From assembly GCA_958295465.1 (NCBI GenBank), contig OY282353.1:2967001-3031000 (forward strand): DNA of 64,000 nucleotides. Reading direction: 5' to 3'. Source of the stretch: an uncultured Gammaproteobacteria bacterium. Lineage in GTDB: Bacteria; Pseudomonadota; Gammaproteobacteria; HK1. The notes under the pieces were generated by a model. It was given only the letters and a program-made list of their open reading frames with translations, made no database searches and had not been told where the DNA came from. Made by a program: the position numbers and the translations under genes. Position 1 is the first letter of the stretch, and each line of letters starts with the position of its first letter. Of this stretch, positions 45,820-55,645 are shown one piece after another.

Positions 45820-47191
45820 GGTGCGAGAGCTGTTGACGGAGACGGCACGGCGCGCGGGACGCTTCCTCGAATCCCTCCCCGGGCGCCACGTCGCCGCGTC
45901 CCGCGATGCGGGCGAGCTCGTGCCGGCGCTCGGCGGCGCTCTGCCGCGCAACGGGATGCCCGCTTCGGAGATCCTCGCGCGGCTGGACGAGATCGGTGGT
46001 CAGGGGGTGGTGGCGAGCGCCGGTCCGCGGTACTTCGGCTTCGTCACCGGCGGCGTTCTGCCGGCGTCGCTGGCCGCGAGCTGGCTCGCGGCGGCGTGGG
46101 ACCAGAACGCCTTCAGCGAGGTGAGCTCGCCCACCGGCGCCGCCGTCGAGCGGGTGGCGATGCGGTGGGTGCTCGAGATCCTCGGCTTGCCGGCGGACGC
46201 GGGAGCCGCGTTCGTCACCGGCGCGACGATGGCCAACTTCACCGCGCTCGCGGCGGCCCGGCGCGCGGTGTTGCTCGCGCACGGCCACGACGTCGATCGG
46301 GATGGGCTCGGCACGGCGCCCAGGATCACCGTCGTGGTCGGCGAGCAGGCCCACGCCACGTTGTTCAAGGCGCTGGGCATGATTGGACTGGGGCGCGAGC
46401 GGGTCGTCCGGGTGCCGGCCGACGAGCAGGGTCGAATGCGCGTGGATGCGCTTCCCATCCTGACCGGTCCCGCGATCGTCTGCACCCAGGCGGGGAACGT
46501 GAACAGCGGGGCGTTCGATCCGGTGGGCGAGGTGTGCGACGCGGTGCGCGCCGGCGACGTCCGGGTGCACGTGGACGGCGCCTTCGGCCTGTGGGCGAGG
46601 GCCTCGGGCCGGCTCGCGGAGCTGGCGGCCGGGGTGGAGCGCGCCGACTCGTGGGCGACCGACGCGCACAAGTGGCTCAACGTCCCCTACGACAGCGGCC
46701 TCGCCATCGTACGCGACGCCGGGATGCTGCGCGGCGCGATGTCGGTGCAGGCGGACTACCTCCCCGATCGGGCGAGCCGGGATCCGTTCGAGTTCACGCC
46801 GGAGACCAGCCGCCGCATGCGCGGCCTGGAAGTCTGGGCGGCGGTGGCGTCGCTGGGCCGTGACGGCCTCGAGGAGCTCGTGGAGCGCAATTGCCGTCAG
46901 GCTCGGCGGTTCGCGGCCGGACTGCGTGACGCCGGCTGCGAGATCCTCAACGACGTGGTGCTCAACCAGGTGCTCGTCGCGTTCGGGGACGATCGGGCCA
47001 CCACCGAAGTGATCCGCGGCGTGCAGCGCGAGGGCACCTGCTGGTGCGGGGGGACGCAGTGGAACGGCCGCGCCGCGATGCGCATCAGCGTCTCCTCGTG
47101 GGCGACCACCGACGACGACGTGGAGCGAAGCCTCGCCGCGATCCTCCGCGTCGCCGACGCCGTCCGCGGACCGGCGTCCACCGAAGGATGA
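45812..47191 (+). CDS. PLP-dependent group II amino-acid decarboxylase-like protein
   Basis: 459 residues. The fold-type I signature with the PLP Lys is in SWATDAHKWLNVPYDSGLAI. GPRYFGFVTGGVLPASLAAS, FVTGATMANFTALAAARRAV and VHVDGAFGLWARAS (cofactor Asp) precede it. Family members decarboxylate aromatic amino acids, glutamate or aspartate; this branch often lacks a defined substrate. The start at 45812 is set by GGGAGGCGG within the repeat. The N-terminus EVRELLTETARRAGRFLESL is usual for the family. Confidence 0.85.
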   Translation: MSEVRELLTETARRAGRFLESLPGRHVAASRDAGELVPALGGALPRNGMPASEILARLDEIGGQGVVASAGPRYFGFVTGGVLPASLAASWLAAAWDQNAFSEVSSPTGAAVERVAMRWVLEILGLPADAGAAFVTGATMANFTALAAARRAVLLAHGHDVDRDGLGTAPRITVVVGEQAHATLFKALGMIGLGRERVVRVPADEQGRMRVDALPILTGPAIVCTQAGNVNSGAFDPVGEVCDAVRAGDVRVHVDGAFGLWARASGRLAELAAGVERADSWATDAHKWLNVPYDSGLAIVRDAGMLRGAMSVQADYLPDRASRDPFEFTPETSRRMRGLEVWAAVASLGRDGLEELVERNCRQARRFAAGLRDAGCEILNDVVLNQVLVAFGDDRATTEVIRGVQREGTCWCGGTQWNGRAAMRISVSSWATTDDDVERSLAAILRVADAVRGPASTEG

Positions 47192-47321
47192 CCGACGCCC
47201 GCCGAACGATGACCGGCGCCGCCGCCGGATTGGGCAAACGCCGCGATCACGCCGCCGGCAGCAGGTACCTGCATGGGTTCGCGCCCGGCGCATGGTCGTC
47301 CCGGTCGGGGGTCGGCATGAG

Positions 47322-50300
47322 ATGACGGGGGTGCGACTCCATCATTCGAACCGGATGGAGGCGCTGGCGGCCGAGCTCGCGCGCCTCATGCGCGCGGACC
47401 CCGGCGATCCTTTCGCGCCGGAGCGGATCGTCGTGCAGCATCCGACCATCGGGCGCTGGCTCTCGCTGGAGCTCGCGCGCGGGCTCGGCATCGCGGCCAA
47501 CGTCCGCTTCGAGCTGCCCGCCGAGTTCGCCTGGTCGATCATGCGTGACGCGGATCCGGATCTTTCCGGGGACCGGACGTATGCCCCGGAGCGGCTGCGG
47601 TGGCGTATCCACGACGTGTTGCCGGAGCTGGCGGAGGGGCCGGAGGCGCGCGCGGTGCGGGGCTACCTCGGGGACGGGGACCCGCGCAAGCGCTTCGAGC
47701 TCGCGGATCGCCTCGCCCGGGTCTTCGACCGCTGCCTGCTCTACCGCCCGGACTGGATCCGGGAATGGGACCGCGGGGCGGTCCCGCACTGGCAGGCGCG
47801 GTTGTGGCGGCGTCTGGTCGGAGAAGGGCGGGGAACCGCAGCCGCCCACTGGGTCGCGGCCATCGACGCCTTCCACGAGCGTATCGGGTCCGACGCCCGG
47901 CCGTCCGGCTGGCCCCGGCGCGCGGCCTTCTTCGCGGTGTCCTCCCTGTCGCCTTCGTACCTCGACGTGCTGCGCCGTGCTGCGGAGGGGATCGAGATCC
48001 ACCTGTTCATGCTCGTCCCGTGCCGGGAGTACTGGGGCGACATCCGCTCGCGGCGCGAGGTCGCCCGCCGGGACGGAGGCGGCGACCCCGATGCGGGCTA
48101 CTTTACCGAGGGCAACGAGCTGCTCGCGGCGTGGGGAAGGGCAGGGCGCGATACGTTCGACGCCCTCGTCGAGGGTGAGAGCGTGGAGTGGGAGGAGCAT
48201 TTCGTCCCGCTGGACGGCGCCTGCCGGCTCGCCGCGGTGCAGCAGGACATCCTCGATCTCCGGCTCGCGAGCGAGGCGGCGCAGATCGAGGCGGCAGCGC
48301 CGGAAGACGCGCCATTGCAAGGGCCGGCGGCAGATGCGCCGGCCGAGACGTCTTCGGAGAGAACGTCATCCGCCGGTGTGCCGGAAGGGCCGCCGTCGGC
48401 GCATGTCCCATCCGCCGGCCTGCCGGTCGAAGCCGCACCGGCGCACGCCCCATCCACCGGCCTGTCGGTCGAAGCCGCATCGGCGCACGTCCCATCCGCC
48501 GGCCTGCCGGTCGAAGCCGCATCGGCGCACGTCCCATCCACCGGCCTGTCGGTCGAAGCCGCATCGGCGCACGTCCCACCTGCCGACCTGCCGGTCGAAG
48601 CCGCACCGGCGCACGTCCCATCCGCCGGCCTGCCGGTCGAAGCCGCATCGGCGCACGTCCCACCTGTCGGGGCGCAGGAAGGAGGGCAGGGGCAGTCGCC
48701 GCCGGCTGACGACTCGATCCGGATCCACGTCTGCCATTCCCCGGTGCGCGAGGCCGAGGTCCTGCACGACCTGCTGCTCGCCCTCTTCGACACCCACACG
48801 GATCTCGAGCCCGCGGACGTCCTCGTGCTGACCCCGAACCTCGCGGTCTACGGACCCGCCGTCGAGGCCGTCTTCGGAGCGGCCGGGCGCATCCCCTGCA
48901 ACGTCGCGCGCGTAGAAGGCGCGTCGCGCACCCTGCGCGCGTTTCTCGACCTGCTGGCCCTGCCGCGGTCACGGCACGGCGCCGAGTCGATGCTCGCGCC
49001 GCTGGCGGCGCCGGCGGTCCGGACCCGGTTCGGGATCGAAGAATCCGACCTTGCCGCTGTCCGCGCCCTGGTGCGGGAGGCCGGGATCCGATGGGGAGTG
49101 GACGAGACGCATCGGGGCGAGGAAGGACTGCCGGAGACGCCCGGCCACACCTGGCGGCAGGGCCTGCGCCGGCTTCTCCTGGGCTACGCGATGGAAGGGA
49201 CGGACGTGCTGGTCGCCGGGCTGGCGCCCTGTTCGTTCGGGGCGGACGGGATCGGCACCGGCGAGGTGGACGGGGGGCTTCTGGGGGGCTTCGTCTCGTA
49301 CTGTGAAGGGATCTTCGGGCTTCGCGATCGACTCGCGGGAGAGCGCCGGCCGGCGCGGTGGGCCGCGGAGCTGCGGGCGGTGGTCCGTGATTTCTTCCCG
49401 GACGGCTCGGGAGCGGCGCGCGGCGCGGGGGGAGCCGGCGGCTCCGGCCGGAACGACGGTACCGGTCGCATCGGTCACGCAGGTGGTCGTCCGTCCGCCG
49501 GCGAGCTGGCGGACGAAGTCGGCGCGGTGCGGGCGCTGATCCGGGGCTTCGAGCGTGAGGCGGAGCACGCCGAATCGCCGGTGCCGTTCGAGGTCGTGCT
49601 CGACGTGCTGCGCGAGCGCGCGTGCGAGACCGTCCGCGAGCCCGCACGGCTCGCGGACGGGGTGACGGTGGCCAGCCTCGGCGCGGGCCGGATCTATCCG
49701 GCCGGGATCGTGTGCCTGATCGGCATGAACGACGGCGCATTCCCCCGACTGGATCCGGCCCCCTCGTTCGACCTCGTCGCGGCCGGCCCCGTCCGCCGGG
49801 GGGATCGCGACGTCCGGCACGAGGACCGGTTCGCGTTCCTGGAAGCGCTCCTCGCGGCCCGCCGCTGTTTTCTCGTGACCTTTGCCGGGCGCGGTCCGCG
49901 GGACGACGCCCCGATCCCGCCGTCCGTGCCGGTGGATGAGCTGAAGGACTATCTCGGCCGCCGGTTTCCGGGGGCGGCGGTCGAGACCCGGCATCCCTTG
50001 CAGCCGTTCAGCCCGCGTTACTTCGCGGCCGGCACGAGGGCCGCGACCGGCGCCGGGAACGGAATGGGAGGCGGGGCGGCAGGCAGGGCGGCAGGCAGGG
50101 CGGTGGGCGGCGTGGCGGGCCACGCGCCGGAAGGGACGGCGGGCAACGGCTCGCCGGGTGGCGGCTCGCCCGACGGCGAGGATTTGTTCAGCTATTCCCG
50201 GGGGATGTGCGAGGCGGCGAAAGCGATGCGGGCGGGGGGAGAGGGCGTCGGCGCTCCGGGACGCTTCGCGGTGGCGCCGCCCGATCCGGAGGAATCCCGG

Positions 50301-51254
50301 CGCTGCATCGCTCTCGCCGATCTGGTCGCGTTCTTCGCCAACCCCGCCCGCTTCTTCCTCCGAGAACGGCTCGGCGCACGGCTCGAGTCCGGCGATGCCG
50401 CGCTCGACGAGGAAGAGCCTTTCGAGATCGACGGCCTCGAACGCTACCGGCTCCGGTCGGAGACGTGGGAGCAGGTGCGGGCCGGGGCGCCGCCGGAACG
50501 AACCGCGGCGCTTCTGCGAGGCCGCGGGCGGCTGCCGCACGCGGGCCTCGGCCATATCGCTCATGAACGCGCTCGGGAGGAGGCGGAGCAGCTTGAACAG
50601 CGGCTCGCCCGGTACCGTGCGGCGCTTGAAGCCCCACCCCGCGAGGTGGATTTCGAGCTCGGCGGATTCCGGATCACGGGCGCGGTCGGCCATATCGGGC
50701 CGGAAGGAAGCGAGCCGGGAAAGGCCGGATCGGGCGGCGCCATGTCGGGCGGCGCCGGATCGGGAACGCTGGGGCCGGTCAGGATGGTCTGGTGGCGGCT
50801 CGGAAGTCTGCGCGCCCGGGACCGGATCGAGATCGGGTTGCGGCAACTCGCCTGGGCGGCGGCAGGCCACGAGCCGGTGGGGGCGGTCGCCGTCTCTCTG
50901 GAAAGAGGCTCGTGGACGTCGGCCGAGCTTCCGCCTCCCGACCGCGCGGGGGAGCAGCTCGAACGCTGGCTGCGCGCCTGGTGGCAGGGCCTGGGATCGC
51001 CGCTCCCCTTCTTCCCGGAGGCATCCCTTGCATACGCGAAGGCCGTCGCGCGGGCCGGGGACGATGGTATCGGAGCGTTGGAGATTGCCCGGGCAAAGGC
51101 CCATGACGCCTGGTTCGGGAGCCGGTATCGGCGAGGAGAGCGGCTCGATCCGTATCTCGGCCTGATCCACGACGGCCCCGATCCATTGGCCGGCGAGTTC
51201 GAGGACCTCGCGAAGGCGCTGCTCGTGCCGCTCGTCGCCGGGGCCGGGAGGTGA
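47322..51254 (+). CDS. recC: Exodeoxyribonuclease V gamma subunit RecC, with a minisatellite insertion
   Basis: 1310 residues, longer than the usual ~1120 because of inserts. The start is MTGVRLHHSNRMEALAAELA with FAPERIVVQHPTIGRWLSLE and LARGLGIAANVRFELPAEFA, the RecC N-terminus. RecC recognises Chi and splits the duplex for RecB. Six 14-residue repeats (HVPSAGLPVEAASA type, about residues 361-444) and Gly-rich inserts (49420-49490, 50050-50170, 50700-50780) lie in linkers. The ATG at 47322 is preferred over 47292 by homology. recB follows after 4 bases. Confidence 0.92.
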   Translation: MTGVRLHHSNRMEALAAELARLMRADPGDPFAPERIVVQHPTIGRWLSLELARGLGIAANVRFELPAEFAWSIMRDADPDLSGDRTYAPERLRWRIHDVLPELAEGPEARAVRGYLGDGDPRKRFELADRLARVFDRCLLYRPDWIREWDRGAVPHWQARLWRRLVGEGRGTAAAHWVAAIDAFHERIGSDARPSGWPRRAAFFAVSSLSPSYLDVLRRAAEGIEIHLFMLVPCREYWGDIRSRREVARRDGGGDPDAGYFTEGNELLAAWGRAGRDTFDALVEGESVEWEEHFVPLDGACRLAAVQQDILDLRLASEAAQIEAAAPEDAPLQGPAADAPAETSSERTSSAGVPEGPPSAHVPSAGLPVEAAPAHAPSTGLSVEAASAHVPSAGLPVEAASAHVPSTGLSVEAASAHVPPADLPVEAAPAHVPSAGLPVEAASAHVPPVGAQEGGQGQSPPADDSIRIHVCHSPVREAEVLHDLLLALFDTHTDLEPADVLVLTPNLAVYGPAVEAVFGAAGRIPCNVARVEGASRTLRAFLDLLALPRSRHGAESMLAPLAAPAVRTRFGIEESDLAAVRALVREAGIRWGVDETHRGEEGLPETPGHTWRQGLRRLLLGYAMEGTDVLVAGLAPCSFGADGIGTGEVDGGLLGGFVSYCEGIFGLRDRLAGERRPARWAAELRAVVRDFFPDGSGAARGAGGAGGSGRNDGTGRIGHAGGRPSAGELADEVGAVRALIRGFEREAEHAESPVPFEVVLDVLRERACETVREPARLADGVTVASLGAGRIYPAGIVCLIGMNDGAFPRLDPAPSFDLVAAGPVRRGDRDVRHEDRFAFLEALLAARRCFLVTFAGRGPRDDAPIPPSVPVDELKDYLGRRFPGAAVETRHPLQPFSPRYFAAGTRAATGAGNGMGGGAAGRAAGRAVGGVAGHAPEGTAGNGSPGGGSPDGEDLFSYSRGMCEAAKAMRAGGEGVGAPGRFAVAPPDPEESRRCIALADLVAFFANPARFFLRERLGARLESGDAALDEEEPFEIDGLERYRLRSETWEQVRAGAPPERTAALLRGRGRLPHAGLGHIAHERAREEAEQLEQRLARYRAALEAPPREVDFELGGFRITGAVGHIGPEGSEPGKAGSGGAMSGGAGSGTLGPVRMVWWRLGSLRARDRIEIGLRQLAWAAAGHEPVGAVAVSLERGSWTSAELPPPDRAGEQLERWLRAWWQGLGSPLPFFPEASLAYAKAVARAGDDGIGALEIARAKAHDAWFGSRYRRGERLDPYLGLIHDGPDPLAGEFEDLAKALLVPLVAGAGR
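48402..48671 (+). repeat. 42-bp minisatellite in recC (six copies)
   Basis: Unit CATGTCCCATCCGCCGGCCT... of exactly 42 bases (14 codons), six times from 48402 to 48653 plus a partial seventh. The copies differ by a few substitutions and alternate AGLP/TGLS variants. Frame is preserved by the unit length. Confidence 0.92.
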
Positions 51255-51258
51255 TGCG

Positions 51259-54200
51259 GTGACCGCAAAGACCGCAAGAAGATCGAGCGATGCAGCCGGC
51301 CACGGCCCTACGCCGGCCGACCTCCCGCTCGGCGACGGCGGAACGATGTTCATCGAGGCCAGCGCGGGGACCGGCAAGACCCACGCCCTCACCACCCTGG
51401 TGGCCCGCCTCGTGGTGGAGGAAGGCCGGGGACTCGATCGGATCCTCGTCGTCACCTTCACCCGGGCGGCCACCGCGGAGCTTCGGGACCGGATCCGGCG
51501 CACCCTCGGAGCCGTTCTCGACGCGGTGAAGACGCGCACCACGGGAACGGACCTCCGGATACGAGAAGCGGAGCCTGCCACCCTCCCGAATGAACCCGCG
51601 GTCCCCGCGACTTCCCGAGTGCGGGAGGCAGACACTCCTCCGGCGCTGGCCACTTCTCCGAACGGGGCAGGCCCCGAACGCTCCACCCGGACGCGGGGCG
51701 GCGCGCCGTCCGCCCAGGCGCCGGAGGCGGACCCCCAGGCGCAGGAGCTGCTGGCCCGCTGGGAACGCGCGGGCGGGATCGGGCTCGCCGGAGCGGCCCG
51801 GCGGCTGGAGGCCGCCATGCACGACGTCGACCGCGCGGGCGTGTACACCATCCACGGCTTCTGCCAGCGGGTGCTGGCCGACCTCGCGTTCGAGAGCGGG
51901 TTCCCCTTCGGGTTCGAAGTCAGCGGCGGAAACGGGGAGATGGTCGCCGGCGCGGTGCAGGATTTCTGGCGCCGGCGGCTGTATCCCGCCTCGACGCTGC
52001 TGGTGCGCCACGCGATGGAGAGCGGGTTCCTCCCGCGCGGGATCGCCGAATGGGCATCGACCCGGCGCTCGAAGGTCGGGATCACCGTCGTGGGGGGCGA
52101 GCCTCCACCGGGAACGCCCGAAGAATGGGAGGCGCGATGGCGCGGCGAGCTCGACGGGGTGCGGGAGGTGTGGTTGCAGCACCGGGAGACGTTCCGGGCC
52201 GAGCTCCTGGAAGGGGACTGGCTCAACCGTGGCCGTTACCGCCGCCCGAAGATCGAAGCCGACTTGCAGCGCCTCGATGCGATGTTCGCCGCACCTGCGC
52301 CCGGCCTGCCTGAGGAGGGCGCCGCCGGCCGCTGCGGCAGGGAACGCTTGTCCGGGATGTGCAGGAAGGGCCGCGCCGTCCCCGAGACCCCTCTGTTCGA
52401 CGCGCTCGACCGTCTGGAGGAAGCCTCCCGGGAGCTCCGCTCGGTGTTCGACCGGTGGCTCCGGTGGGCGCGCCGGGAAGTGCTGGCCGAGGTCCGTGAA
52501 ACGATCCGGCGCCGGATCCGCGAGGACCGGCGCCTCGGCTACGACGACCTGCTGATCGAGCTCCACCGTGCGCTCGACGGCGCGGACGGGGCACGTCTCG
52601 CGGCCCGTATCCGCCGTGAATTCCCGTGCGCCCTCATCGACGAGTACCAGGACACCGATCCGCTGCAGGCGCGTATCTTCGCGCGGATTTACGGCGAGGG
52701 AGAGGACGGGGCCGGAGGAGAGGCTTCCGGCGGCGGGACGGAGGCCGGCTCCACCGATGCCGGGCCGGTGCCCCGGCCCACCTTCATCGTGGTGGGCGAT
52801 CCGAAGCAGTCCATCTACCGGTTCCGTGGTGCGGACGTGTTCGCCTACCTCGCGGCCCGGCGCACGGCCCGCGAGCGCCTCCATCTCGAATCCAACTGGC
52901 GCTCCGTCCCCGCCCTCGTCGAGGGGGTGAACGTGGTGTTCGCGGGAGCCGTCCCGTTCGTTGCGCCCGAGATCGAATACCGCCCGGTGGCCGCGGCCCG
53001 CGATGCCGGCAACCCCCTGCGGACCGCGCCCGACGACGGCGGCGCCCCGCTCCGGTTCCGGCTTCTGTCCCGCTTGGAGGACGGCAAGCTTCGGACCAAG
53101 GAGAGCGTGCGCCCGGTCGCCGTGGGTGCGGTCGCGCACGAGATCGTCCGTCTCCTCGAGCTCGCCGCGCACGGCAAGGCCACGATCGAGGGCGAACCGC
53201 TCACCGGCGCGGACGTCGCGGTGCTGGTCCGCACCCGCGAGCAGGGCCGGCTGGTCGCGGAGGCGTTGCGCGAGCGCGGGGTGCGCAGTGTCGAGATCGA
53301 CGACGGCAGCGTGTTCGACACGCGCGAGGCGGAGCAGATCGAGCGCCTTCTGTGGGCCCTGGTCGAGCCGGGGCGGGAGGCTGGGACTCGGGGCGCCCTC
53401 GCCGGGGATCCGTTCGGATTCGACGCCCGCGCGCTTCTGGCCCTGGACGACGACGAAGGGGTCTGGATGCGTTGGACGGAGCGGCTCGCGGACTGGCGTT
53501 CGGAGTGGGAATCGAGGGGCATCGGCGCGGTCCTGCTGCGACTGCTCGAAAGAGAAGGCGGCGCACGGCATCTCCTCGGCCATCGGGACGGGGCGCGCCG
53601 GCTGACGAATTTCCGGCATCTCGCCGAGCTCCTGCAGGAGGCGGAGACGCGGGAGCGTTTCTCGCCGGCCGGGCTCGCCGCCTGGCTGAGCCACCGCCGG
53701 AGAGGATCCGACCGCCCCTCCGAGAGCGCCTTGCTCCGGCTGGAGAGCGACGAGCAGCTCGTCAGGGTCCTGACCGTCCACGGGGCGAAGGGGCTCGAAT
53801 TCCCCGTGGTGTTCTGCCCCTTCGCCTGGGACGCGCGGGGTCCGGAGCGCGGCGCCGGGACGGTGGACGCGACCTACCACCTGGACGCGGAGCAGGACTA
53901 CCGGGAAATACTCGACCTCGACCCGGACGAACATGCCGTATCCATCGCCTGGATCGAGGAGTTCTCCGAATCGGTACGCCTCCTGTACGTCGCGCTCACG
54001 CGGGCCAGGTACCGGTGCGTGGTCACGTGGGGACAGGTGAGCGGCGCCGGGCACGCGCCGCTGGCGTGGCTGCTCCACAGAGCCGGAGGCAAGCCGGGTA
54101 CGAATGGACCTGACGCGCCCATCGCCGCGCTGGAAGCGGTTGCCCATCGTTTCACCGGGCTGGGCGCATCGGACTGGATCGGTGAGATGGAGGCATACGC

Positions 54201-55563
54201 CCGGCGTTTCCCGGACGCGATCTCGGTCACCGTGCTCGATCCGGATCCTCCTCCGGTCCACGCGCTCGGGCTTCCCGCAAGCCCGCTCCCTGCGCTCGCG
54301 GCGCGCGAGCCGGGCCGTCCCCTCCGGCGCATCCGGCAGTTGACCAGCTTCACCGCGCTCTCCGCCGAGGCGTTTGCCGCCCGCTCCGTCCGTCCGGCGG
54401 TCGAGGGTGACGACGCCGAGGTCGATCGGCCGGATCACGACCAGCGCGCAGCGTCGGCCGATGACACCGGAGAAGATGCGGATGCCGTGGGTGGAGCAGG
54501 GCGCGGGCGCACCGCGTTCACCTTTCCGCGGGGGCCGGTGGCGGGAAGCTGCCTGCACCGGATCTTCGAGCGGCTGGACGAGCCGTTCGGGGACGGGCCG
54601 GAAGAGCGCGATTTCGGTGTGATCTGCCGCGAAACGCTCGAAGATTTCGGGATCGGCAGGGAATGGAGTCCGGTCGCGCGCGCCATGGTCGAGCGCACCC
54701 GCGCGGTACGCCTCCATGAACGGGGGGGGGGAGGCCCGGATGGGGACGGCGGTTCGGACGGGCGTGCCGCCGGCTCGACAGGAAGTGCCGATTCGGGGCA
54801 GGGCGCGCCGACAAGGGCGGGCGCTGGCTCGAAGTGGGACGCCGATTCGGGCGGGGGCGCCGGCTCGACAGGAAGTGCCGACCTTGGGCAGGGCGCGGGG
54901 ACGAGGAAGGGCGTCGGCTCGAAGTGGGAGGCCGATGCGGGCGGGGAGGCCGATTCGGATGCGGAGCCCGGATCGGGCGAGGGAGTCGATTCAAACGGAG
55001 CAGACGGCGGCGGATCCGTCGGGGCGAGCGGTTTCCGCCTGGACGATCCGGCGATCCGCCGGCTCGTCGAGCTGGAGTTCCACTTCCCGGTGGAGGGGCT
55101 CGATCGGGAGCGCCTTGCCGCCCGACTCGTCGAGCACGGCTACCCGCATCCCTTCGCCCCGCCGGCGCGGGACGGAGCGGGAGAGCGCCTGCCGCCGATC
55201 CACGGATTCCTGCGAGGCTACGTCGATCTGGTGGTCGAGCACGCGGGGCGCTGGTACATCCTCGACTACAAGTCGAACTGGCTCGGCCCGACCCCCGCCG
55301 ACTATGGGCCGGAGGCGCTCGCCGAAGCGGTCCGCGCGGGCGGCTACCCGCTCCAGTACCTCATCTACCTCGTCGCGCTGCACCGCTATCTCGCGACCCG
55401 CCTGCCCGGATACGACTACGAGCGCCACGTCGGCGGGGCCTTCTACCTCTTCGTGCGCGGAATCGATCCCGCCGCCGGCATGAGCCACGGCGTATACTTC
55501 GACCGGCCGGCCGCCGCGTGCCTGCACGCGCTCGACGAGTGTTTCCGGGGAGGCGTGACCTGA
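51259..55563 (+). CDS. recB: Exodeoxyribonuclease V beta subunit RecB
   Basis: 1434 residues, longer than the usual ~1200. SF1 helicase motifs: FIEASAGTGKTHALTTL (I), VVTFTRAATAELRDRI (Ia), LIDEYQDTDPLQARIF (II), VVGDPKQSIYRFRGAD (III), LTVHGAKGLEFPVVF (V) and LLYVALTRARYR (VI). The C-terminal nuclease (about residue 1320) has GYVDLVVEHAGRWYILDYKS with the catalytic Asp, Asp and Lys. A ~100-residue Gly/Ser/Asp-rich linker precedes the nuclease and starts with a run of ten G. GTG start with GGGAGG. recD does not follow. Confidence 0.95.
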   Translation: MTAKTARRSSDAAGHGPTPADLPLGDGGTMFIEASAGTGKTHALTTLVARLVVEEGRGLDRILVVTFTRAATAELRDRIRRTLGAVLDAVKTRTTGTDLRIREAEPATLPNEPAVPATSRVREADTPPALATSPNGAGPERSTRTRGGAPSAQAPEADPQAQELLARWERAGGIGLAGAARRLEAAMHDVDRAGVYTIHGFCQRVLADLAFESGFPFGFEVSGGNGEMVAGAVQDFWRRRLYPASTLLVRHAMESGFLPRGIAEWASTRRSKVGITVVGGEPPPGTPEEWEARWRGELDGVREVWLQHRETFRAELLEGDWLNRGRYRRPKIEADLQRLDAMFAAPAPGLPEEGAAGRCGRERLSGMCRKGRAVPETPLFDALDRLEEASRELRSVFDRWLRWARREVLAEVRETIRRRIREDRRLGYDDLLIELHRALDGADGARLAARIRREFPCALIDEYQDTDPLQARIFARIYGEGEDGAGGEASGGGTEAGSTDAGPVPRPTFIVVGDPKQSIYRFRGADVFAYLAARRTARERLHLESNWRSVPALVEGVNVVFAGAVPFVAPEIEYRPVAAARDAGNPLRTAPDDGGAPLRFRLLSRLEDGKLRTKESVRPVAVGAVAHEIVRLLELAAHGKATIEGEPLTGADVAVLVRTREQGRLVAEALRERGVRSVEIDDGSVFDTREAEQIERLLWALVEPGREAGTRGALAGDPFGFDARALLALDDDEGVWMRWTERLADWRSEWESRGIGAVLLRLLEREGGARHLLGHRDGARRLTNFRHLAELLQEAETRERFSPAGLAAWLSHRRRGSDRPSESALLRLESDEQLVRVLTVHGAKGLEFPVVFCPFAWDARGPERGAGTVDATYHLDAEQDYREILDLDPDEHAVSIAWIEEFSESVRLLYVALTRARYRCVVTWGQVSGAGHAPLAWLLHRAGGKPGTNGPDAPIAALEAVAHRFTGLGASDWIGEMEAYARRFPDAISVTVLDPDPPPVHALGLPASPLPALAAREPGRPLRRIRQLTSFTALSAEAFAARSVRPAVEGDDAEVDRPDHDQRAASADDTGEDADAVGGAGRGRTAFTFPRGPVAGSCLHRIFERLDEPFGDGPEERDFGVICRETLEDFGIGREWSPVARAMVERTRAVRLHERGGGGPDGDGGSDGRAAGSTGSADSGQGAPTRAGAGSKWDADSGGGAGSTGSADLGQGAGTRKGVGSKWEADAGGEADSDAEPGSGEGVDSNGADGGGSVGASGFRLDDPAIRRLVELEFHFPVEGLDRERLAARLVEHGYPHPFAPPARDGAGERLPPIHGFLRGYVDLVVEHAGRWYILDYKSNWLGPTPADYGPEALAEAVRAGGYPLQYLIYLVALHRYLATRLPGYDYERHVGGAFYLFVRGIDPAAGMSHGVYFDRPAAACLHALDECFRGGVT
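54722..54731 (+). repeat. Ten-G homopolymer in recB
   Basis: An uninterrupted run of ten G inside codons for HERGGGGGPDG, at the start of the linker before the nuclease domain. A one-base slip would separate the helicase from the nuclease. Confidence 0.9.
54771..54950 (+). repeat. 90-bp repeat (two copies) in recB linker
   Basis: CGGCTCGACAGGAAGTGCCG begins units at 54771 and 54861; each encodes about 30 residues (GSTGSAD.GQGA.TR.G.GSKW.AD.GG). In frame, about 80-85% identical. Confidence 0.88.
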
Positions 55564-55645
55564 CCATGCCGGTTCGAGACGAACCATCCCGGCGGCGGCC
55601 GGAGAGCGGGCCGCAAGCCCGGTCGTGGCTTGGCTGGGAGTGGCG

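Noticed and set aside
48402..48671. Regular repeats in recC considered as a CRISPR array
   Set aside because: The 42-bp units are contiguous with no spacers and keep the reading frame of recC; no cas gene is present.
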